From NCBI GenBank assembly GCA_964393115.1, contig CAYMST010000147.1:1-11880 (forward strand): 11,880 nucleotides of DNA, in the 5' to 3' direction. The position numbers and the translations under genes are program-made. This document shows positions 7,445 to 11,880 of this stretch, in pieces (the first letter of the stretch is position 1; each line of letters begins with the position of its first letter). The stretch is from CAYMST01 sp964393115. Its GTDB lineage: Bacteria > Bacteroidota > Bacteroidia > Cytophagales > Cyclobacteriaceae. Below the pieces are notes generated by a model, which ran no database searches, was not told the origin of the DNA, and saw only the letters and a list, made by a program, of their open reading frames with translations.

Positions 7445-9862
7445 CTATTTTCTAATTACAGCCCCAAATTCTTTCTCATAACCAGCTATTAGCTGGTTCA
7501 TAACTTTATCGATTTGTTTATCAGTAAGTGTCTTACTGGCATCCTGCAAGATATAACTTATTGCATAAGATTTCTTGCCCTCACCAATATTTTCTCCTTC
7601 GTATACACTGAAAACATTCATGCGCTTAAGTAGGTCACGTCCATACTTTTTCGCTAAACCCTCAATATCTGAAAATTTCACGGCTTTATCCAAAACAATC
7701 GATAAATCACGTTTAACCTCTGGAAATTTAGGGATTTCCCTTACCGAAACTTCCGGGTTCCATAGCTTCACAAGTAAATCCCAATCGATATCTGCATAAA
7801 AAACATCGGCACTCACTCCTGCCTTTTTCGTTAAGTCCTTTTTCACCTTACCCAAACTAACTAGCGTCTTATGATTGGATGCCACTAAATCCAATCCGTA
7901 TTCCATTTCACCAGCTGAAGTCGGAATACTCTTGGTATCAGACAAATTGAACCGGGACAGAAACCAATTTGTCACGCGAGATAAATCAAAAAAATCTACT
8001 TTATTGTTATCCCCTGTCCAACTTTCTTCTTGACGTTTTCCAACAACGAAAAGAGATAATCGCTTCTTTTCAACATATCCTTTTTTCCCCTTAGCATAGG
8101 TGGAGCCAAACTCAAAGAACTTTAAGTTAAACTGTTTACGATTGATATTATGCGCTATGGCCTCTAGGCCAGAAAACAACAATGTTTGACGCATGACATC
8201 TAACTCTTCACTAAGCTGATTGAGAATCGAAACATTATCTTCAGCGTTCCAAACTTCACTCCCAATGGTGTATTTAGAACTTGTTAGCGAGTTGGACATC
8301 GTCTCATAAAAACCCTGTCCTGTAAGGAGCGTTGAGGCCTTCAAACGTAAGTTATCACGATCTTTAGTCGGAAAATGAGCTAGGCTATCTGCTTTTAAAT
8401 TTTCTGAGAGCTCTACATTATCATATCCATAGATACGCAATATTTCTTCTATGATATCTGCTTCTCGCTGAACATCTACTCTGTACGTTGGTATGATTGC
8501 TTTGAAGCCAACTTCTGTTTCGTCAGTGATCTTTATCTCTAGGTTGCTCAAGATCTTTTTAATCCGTTCCTTACCCAGTTCCTTACCGATTAGCCGGTCA
8601 ATATTCTTATACTTGACTTGTGTTTCGAATGGTTTGATCTCCGATGGATACACATCCACTATTTCTGAGCTAATTTCTCCACCTGCCATTTCTTGAATGA
8701 GCAAAGCAGCCCATTTAAGCGCTATAATCACTTGGTTAGGATCAGTGCCTCTTTCAAATCGAAATGCAGCGTCTGTTTTTAAATCATGAACCATACTGGT
8801 CTTTCGAACATAGTCCGGAGAGAAGTATGCACTTTCTAGAAAAATATCTTTTGTTGAAGGCTTAACCCCCGACTTCTCACCTCCGAATACACCAGCTATA
8901 CACATGCCCTCCTCAGCATTGCAGATCATAAGATCCTTATTTTTTAGGCTTCGCTCTACGCCATCTAGTGTTACGAATTTGGTATTCTCTTCGAGCGTCT
9001 TGACAACTACTTGCGTACCAGCAATCTCGTCGGCATCAAATGCATGAAGCGGTTGCCCCAATGAATGCAGTACATAATTGGTTATATCCACCACATTGTT
9101 GACGGGTGCCAATCCAATCGATTTCAATCTATTTTGCAGCCATTCTGGCGAGTCCTTCACCGTAACTCCTGTGATAGAAACACCGGCGTATCGTGGACAC
9201 GCCTCATTGTTTTCTACTAGTACTGAAATAGGCAAATCATGATTATCAACTTTAAAGGCTGAAACATCCGGAAGTAAGGTGGGACGCTCCAATAATGCTT
9301 GAAGATCTCTAGCAACACCAAAATGAGATGCAGCATCAACCCTGTTGGGGGTTAGCCCAATTTCAATAGCATAATCTTCTTCTATGTCGAAGTAATCTCT
9401 AGCAGGTGCGCCATTGGGAAGATCAGTATCTAGAACCATAATACCATCATGACTGGTTCCTAGGCCTATTTCATCTTCAGCGCAAATCATTCCTAGTGAA
9501 ACCTCTCCTCTTATTTTAGCTTTCTTTATTTTAAATGGATCATGTCCAGCAGGATATAAGGTAGATCCAACGGTAGCTACCACTACTTTTTGTCCCGCAG
9601 CAACGTTTGGCGCGCCACATACAATTGGACTTAATTCCTCTCCACCGATATCCACTGTTGTCTTGCTTAACTTATCGGCGTTCGGATGTTTCTCACAAGA
9701 AATTACCTCTCCAATGACCAGCCCCTCTAAGCCACCCTGGATAGTTTCAACCTTTTGCACATCCTCTACTTCTAGTCCACTGGATGTCAAAAGTTTAGAA
9801 ACCTCTTCAGGGGATTCATTTATTTCTATAAACTTTTTAAGCCAACTGTATGAAATCTTCAT
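7445..9862 (-). CDS. pheT: Phenylalanyl-tRNA synthetase, beta subunit
   Basis: PheT is the large subunit of the (alpha-beta)2 enzyme that charges tRNA-Phe; the catalytic alpha subunit PheS is not encoded in this window. The 805-residue protein shows the complete bacterial architecture: N-terminal segment MKISYSWLKKF, EMAP/OB-fold tRNA-binding domain (about 40-150), B3/B4 editing domain (about 215-390, with NVVDITNYVL and AAFRFERGTDP), B5 domain (about 410-480), a catalytic-like core (about 490-700), and the C-terminal ferredoxin-fold anticodon-binding domain beginning near FPEVKRDLSIVLDK. It is the first gene of the cluster pheT / coiled-coil / zapA / rny, downstream of a good Bacteroidota promoter. 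The stop is TAG, ten bases before the next gene. No defect seen. Confidence 0.97.
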   Translation of the reverse strand: MKISYSWLKKFIEINESPEEVSKLLTSSGLEVEDVQKVETIQGGLEGLVIGEVISCEKHPNADKLSKTTVDIGGEELSPIVCGAPNVAAGQKVVVATVGSTLYPAGHDPFKIKKAKIRGEVSLGMICAEDEIGLGTSHDGIMVLDTDLPNGAPARDYFDIEEDYAIEIGLTPNRVDAASHFGVARDLQALLERPTLLPDVSAFKVDNHDLPISVLVENNEACPRYAGVSITGVTVKDSPEWLQNRLKSIGLAPVNNVVDITNYVLHSLGQPLHAFDADEIAGTQVVVKTLEENTKFVTLDGVERSLKNKDLMICNAEEGMCIAGVFGGEKSGVKPSTKDIFLESAYFSPDYVRKTSMVHDLKTDAAFRFERGTDPNQVIIALKWAALLIQEMAGGEISSEIVDVYPSEIKPFETQVKYKNIDRLIGKELGKERIKKILSNLEIKITDETEVGFKAIIPTYRVDVQREADIIEEILRIYGYDNVELSENLKADSLAHFPTKDRDNLRLKASTLLTGQGFYETMSNSLTSSKYTIGSEVWNAEDNVSILNQLSEELDVMRQTLLFSGLEAIAHNINRKQFNLKFFEFGSTYAKGKKGYVEKKRLSLFVVGKRQEESWTGDNNKVDFFDLSRVTNWFLSRFNLSDTKSIPTSAGEMEYGLDLVASNHKTLVSLGKVKKDLTKKAGVSADVFYADIDWDLLVKLWNPEVSVREIPKFPEVKRDLSIVLDKAVKFSDIEGLAKKYGRDLLKRMNVFSVYEGENIGEGKKSYAISYILQDASKTLTDKQIDKVMNQLIAGYEKEFGAVIRK

Positions 9863-9911
9863 CTGTAAATATTAAGCCTTGCCTACCCTTCAAACGGCTC
9901 CATCAATAAAC

Positions 9912-9944
9912 CAAAAATATCTATTGATTCAGGCAGTTACACAA
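9912..9944 (-). promoter_or_regulatory. Bacteroidota-type promoter for the pheT operon
   Basis: On the minus strand TTG (9942-9944) and TATTTTTG (9912-9919) match the Bacteroidota -33 TTG and -7 TAnnTTTG elements exactly, with 22 bases between them. Transcription would begin some 40-45 bases before the pheT start codon, leaving a short leader. I see no attenuator-like hairpin in that leader. The rest of the 179-base gap (9863-10041) holds nothing recognisable. Confidence 0.6.
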
Positions 9945-10041
9945 TTAATCAATTCTAACCTTACATGCACACCACGTAAATCGCTGGCAAATTTATAAAA
10001 TCTGACGAGCAAGCAGCGGACCAACAAGCGCATGGTAAAGT

Positions 10042-10641
10042 TTATTTTGTAAAAACCTTCTCTCCTGCCTCTATGGCAACAGGCAAATAGTTTTCTTTTG
10101 GCGGTAGCGGACAACTGAAACGTCCTGAGTAAGCACAAAATGGATTATAAGCAAGGTTGAAATCAATGACAGCTTTTGGCCGATTACCCGGCTCTAAGTC
10201 GATATACCTTCCACCTCCATAAGTCTCTGCACCACTAGTTTCATCAGCAAAGGCAAGTAATAAGTTCTTCTTTCCAAACTCTCGTAGCAATAACAACCGA
10301 AACTCTGTTCCTTTCAATTCAAAGGTTGCATAGCCATATTTAGTATATTTTCTGCTTTCGCCTGTATTCGTTGGGATATCTAGGTAACTAGGGCTCTCCA
10401 ATTTTTCGACTTTGGCAGTCACCTGATAAGCTCGATCAACAGCAAAATAAGGCAAACTCGCTACCTGATTTTTCAAGTCTCGAAGCGGTGAATCTGACAT
10501 TTGAAGTAACATCTTTACCCGGTCATCTTGCGCACCTTTTATCCGAGTGCTGTAAGCTTCTTGACTCTCTCCACCTGTGAAGGAGTATACTATAGAAGCA
10601 AGTATGACGATTCCGATTATTCCGTAAATAATTTTTTTCAT
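10042..10641 (-). CDS. DUF1684 family protein, N-terminally membrane-anchored
   Basis: The 199-residue protein begins with a short basic start and a hydrophobic helix (about 4-22), suggesting an uncleaved anchor or signal peptide that places the rest outside the cytoplasm. There is no lipobox cysteine. The body matches what I know of DUF1684: a beta-rich middle (YATFELKGTEFRLLLLRE), then LAFADETSGAETYGGGRYIDLEP, VIDFNLAYNPFCAYSG, and CPLPPKENYLPVAIEAGEK near the C-terminus. The two cysteines at about 168 and 176 are in the conserved block. The biochemical function of this family is not established, so none is assigned. It lies 179 bases after radC and ends 179 bases before pheT, so it may be transcribed alone. 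Confidence 0.85.
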   Translation of the reverse strand: MKKIIYGIIGIVILASIVYSFTGGESQEAYSTRIKGAQDDRVKMLLQMSDSPLRDLKNQVASLPYFAVDRAYQVTAKVEKLESPSYLDIPTNTGESRKYTKYGYATFELKGTEFRLLLLREFGKKNLLLAFADETSGAETYGGGRYIDLEPGNRPKAVIDFNLAYNPFCAYSGRFSCPLPPKENYLPVAIEAGEKVFTK

Positions 10642-10651
10642 CTGAACTAGT

Positions 10652-10753
10652 TTATTTCAACACATCACTGCCAACAGCATCTAGATCGTAATGGCCCTGA
10701 CTGAATTCACAATGAATGCGTTCATCCTCAGCAGATATACTTAAAAGCCATGT
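10652..10753 (-). other. Short open stretch without a start codon, just upstream of the DUF1684 gene
   Basis: This 33-codon open stretch ends in TAA eleven bases-or-so before the DUF1684 start and reads like protein (SAEDERIHCEFSQGHYDLDAVG), with more G+C than the AT-rich sequence to its right. It has no ATG, GTG or TTG near its beginning: a TAA precedes it, and the only nearby ATG (10751) is one base out of frame. It could be the tail of a decayed or frameshifted small gene, or chance. Confidence 0.2.
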
Positions 10754-10820
10754 TTAAGTATATTTCACTTCTAAAGTACAATTAAATAAAATGATTTATT
10801 TATCCTGAATAATCGATGCA

Positions 10821-11507
10821 CTAGAGCACACCCTCATCAGAAAAGCTAAAATAGGATTCGTTGGTAAAGATTACATGATCCAATAATCGAATATCGAAGA
10901 GTAAAGCTGCTTGTTTCACTTTTTTAGTTAACTCTACATCTTGTTGACTAGGTTTCAGGCTGCCCGAAGGATGGTTGTGTACAATCACTATAGCACTTGC
11001 TAGCATTTCGATGGCTTGTTTAAACACCAATTTTTGATCGATCAGCGTTCCCGAAACACCCCCTTTAGAAATAATGCTTTTACCAAGTACCACATGCGCT
11101 TGGTTAAGATAAACAACCCAAAACTCTTCGTGATGTATGTCAAGGAGATGTGGCGTAAGTAATTGATAGATGTCATCTGATCCTTCGATGCGCAGTGTTT
11201 TTTGAACATCTGCATCTCTTCTGCGTCGACTCAATTCCATGGCACTAACGATTGAGATTGCCTTTGCCTCTCCTATACCCTTAAATTTCTTAAGGTCATT
11301 GACGGAAAGCTTGGCTAGACGATTTAAATCATTACCAAGGGTTCCTAAGACCTGTTTGGCCAAGTCCACGGCAGTCTGTGTTCTACTGCCGCTACCCAAT
11401 AAGATTGCAATAAGTTCAGAATCAGTAAGTGCAGTACGGCCTTTGGATAGTAGCTTTTCTCTTGGCCGATCTTCTTCCGCCCAATTCTTAATAGATAGAT
11501 CTGTCAT
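10821..11507 (-). CDS. radC: RadC family JAB/MPN-domain protein (DNA repair-associated)
   Basis: The 228-residue frame has the normal RadC length and layout. The N-terminal half (about 1-100) carries an UPF0758-type start (RPREKLLSKG, LTDSELIAILLGSG) and a helix-hairpin-helix with FKGIGEAKA (75-83). The C-terminal JAB/MPN domain has the JAMM metal-binding motif HNHPSG (177-182) with Asp190 downstream, all present. RadC was first linked to DNA repair, but a direct repair role has been questioned and the enzyme activity is unsettled. It lies 111 bases after rpsT, behind a terminator-like hairpin, and the stop is TAG. No sign of transfer. Confidence 0.95.
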   Translation of the reverse strand: MTDLSIKNWAEEDRPREKLLSKGRTALTDSELIAILLGSGSRTQTAVDLAKQVLGTLGNDLNRLAKLSVNDLKKFKGIGEAKAISIVSAMELSRRRRDADVQKTLRIEGSDDIYQLLTPHLLDIHHEEFWVVYLNQAHVVLGKSIISKGGVSGTLIDQKLVFKQAIEMLASAIVIVHNHPSGSLKPSQQDVELTKKVKQAALLFDIRLLDHVIFTNESYFSFSDEGVL

Positions 11508-11545
11508 AATAATGTGTCTAAGGCATTAATGTGACAAACTAATCC

Positions 11546-11595
11546 AAAAAAACAGAGGAGTACAAACGCCCAGACGTACTGAAAACAGGCGTTTG
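11546..11595 (-). terminator. Terminator-like hairpin after rpsT
   Basis: CAAACGCC (11563-11570) pairs perfectly with GGCGTTTG (11588-11595) around a 17-base loop; a wobble and one A-T pair extend the stem to ten. It lies about 24 bases past the rpsT stop. A run of seven T follows on the minus strand (11546-11552), but it starts about ten bases after the stem, farther than in a classic terminator. Confidence 0.5.
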
Positions 11596-11618
11596 CAAAA
11601 TTTTCGAAAAAGTCTCGC

Positions 11619-11873
11619 TTACGCTAAAGCGTTAACTTCCTTCGTCAATTTCGATTTAAGATTCGAAGCTTTATTCTTATGAATAATATTATTCTTAGCT
11701 AACTTATCTAGCATCTTAACTACAGTCTTCAGAAGAGTCTCTGCCTCTGCTTTATCAGTAGCATTTTTCAACCTTTTGATGTAGGTACGAGTAGTTTTGC
11801 TCTGATATCTGTTTCTTAGTCTTTTAGCTTCGTTTGAACGAATTCTTTTTAATGCTGACTTATGATTTGCCAT
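11619..11873 (-). CDS. rpsT: 30S ribosomal protein S20
   Basis: S20 is a helical primary-binding protein that contacts 16S rRNA in the 30S body. The 84-residue frame is complete and typical: the start MANHKSALKRIRSNEAKRLRN is the family signature, the protein is strongly basic, and the C-terminal half (LDKLAKNNIIHKNKASNLKSKL) is the second conserved helix. The start codon lies seven bases from the right edge, so its promoter and leader are outside the window. A hairpin follows the stop, and radC is next on the same strand. Confidence 0.97.
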   Translation of the reverse strand: MANHKSALKRIRSNEAKRLRNRYQSKTTRTYIKRLKNATDKAEAETLLKTVVKMLDKLAKNNIIHKNKASNLKSKLTKEVNALA

Positions 11874-11880
11874 TGTATTA

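Noticed and set aside
9945..10041. Possible tRNA or leader RNA between the DUF1684 gene and pheT
   Set aside because: No T-loop GGTTCGA-type motif, no cloverleaf pairing and no attenuator hairpin could be found.
9929..10138. Minus-strand 69-codon frame overlapping the end of the DUF1684 gene
   Set aside because: Its first half is the DUF1684 gene read in another frame and its second half covers the pheT promoter; no family resemblance.
10769..10800. AT-only hairpin (AAATAAA/TTTATTT) after radC
   Set aside because: The stem contains only A-T pairs and has no proper T-tract, so it is too weak to call a terminator.

Overview
The window looks like chromosomal DNA of a Bacteroidota, most likely a marine-type member of the Cytophagales. 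The clues are the gene order pheT / coiled-coil protein / zapA / rny, a LytS-type sensor kinase beside a LytTR regulator, a DUF1684 protein, a large secreted multidomain protein of a kind common in that phylum, TAnnTTTG-type promoter boxes and the lack of clear Shine-Dalgarno sequences. The placement rests on reading proteins and gene order by eye, not on a database search.

Layout from left to right. Bases 1-2438 (minus strand) hold the first 812 codons of a large exported protein that runs off the left edge. It has a signal peptide, a DJ-1/PfpI-like domain, a ThuA-like domain, a fibronectin type III domain and the start of a concanavalin A-like (DUF1349-type) domain. About 260 bases upstream of its start lies a 28-codon reading frame (2615-2701) whose first twelve residues nearly copy those of the large protein. 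Next come a LytTR response regulator (minus, 2948-3694) and a LytS-family membrane histidine kinase (plus, 3811-5124). They are divergent and share a 116-base intergenic region with two short perfect palindromes. A strong bidirectional terminator hairpin separates the kinase from the operon that converges on it.

Bases 5191-9862 (minus) form a tight cluster in transcription order pheT (Phe-tRNA synthetase beta), a 97-residue coiled-coil protein, zapA (FtsZ-ring protein) and rny (RNase Y). A good Bacteroidota promoter sits about 50 bases before pheT. To the right, all on the minus strand, are a membrane-anchored DUF1684 protein (10042-10641), radC (10821-11507) and rpsT (ribosomal protein S20, 11619-11873). 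A terminator-like hairpin lies between rpsT and radC.

Most of the window is conserved housekeeping sequence for translation, RNA decay and cell division. The less ordinary part is the left 2.7 kb: the secreted two-GATase-fold protein and the small frame that shares its N-terminus. I saw no RNA gene, insertion sequence, CRISPR array, phage gene or obvious defence system.
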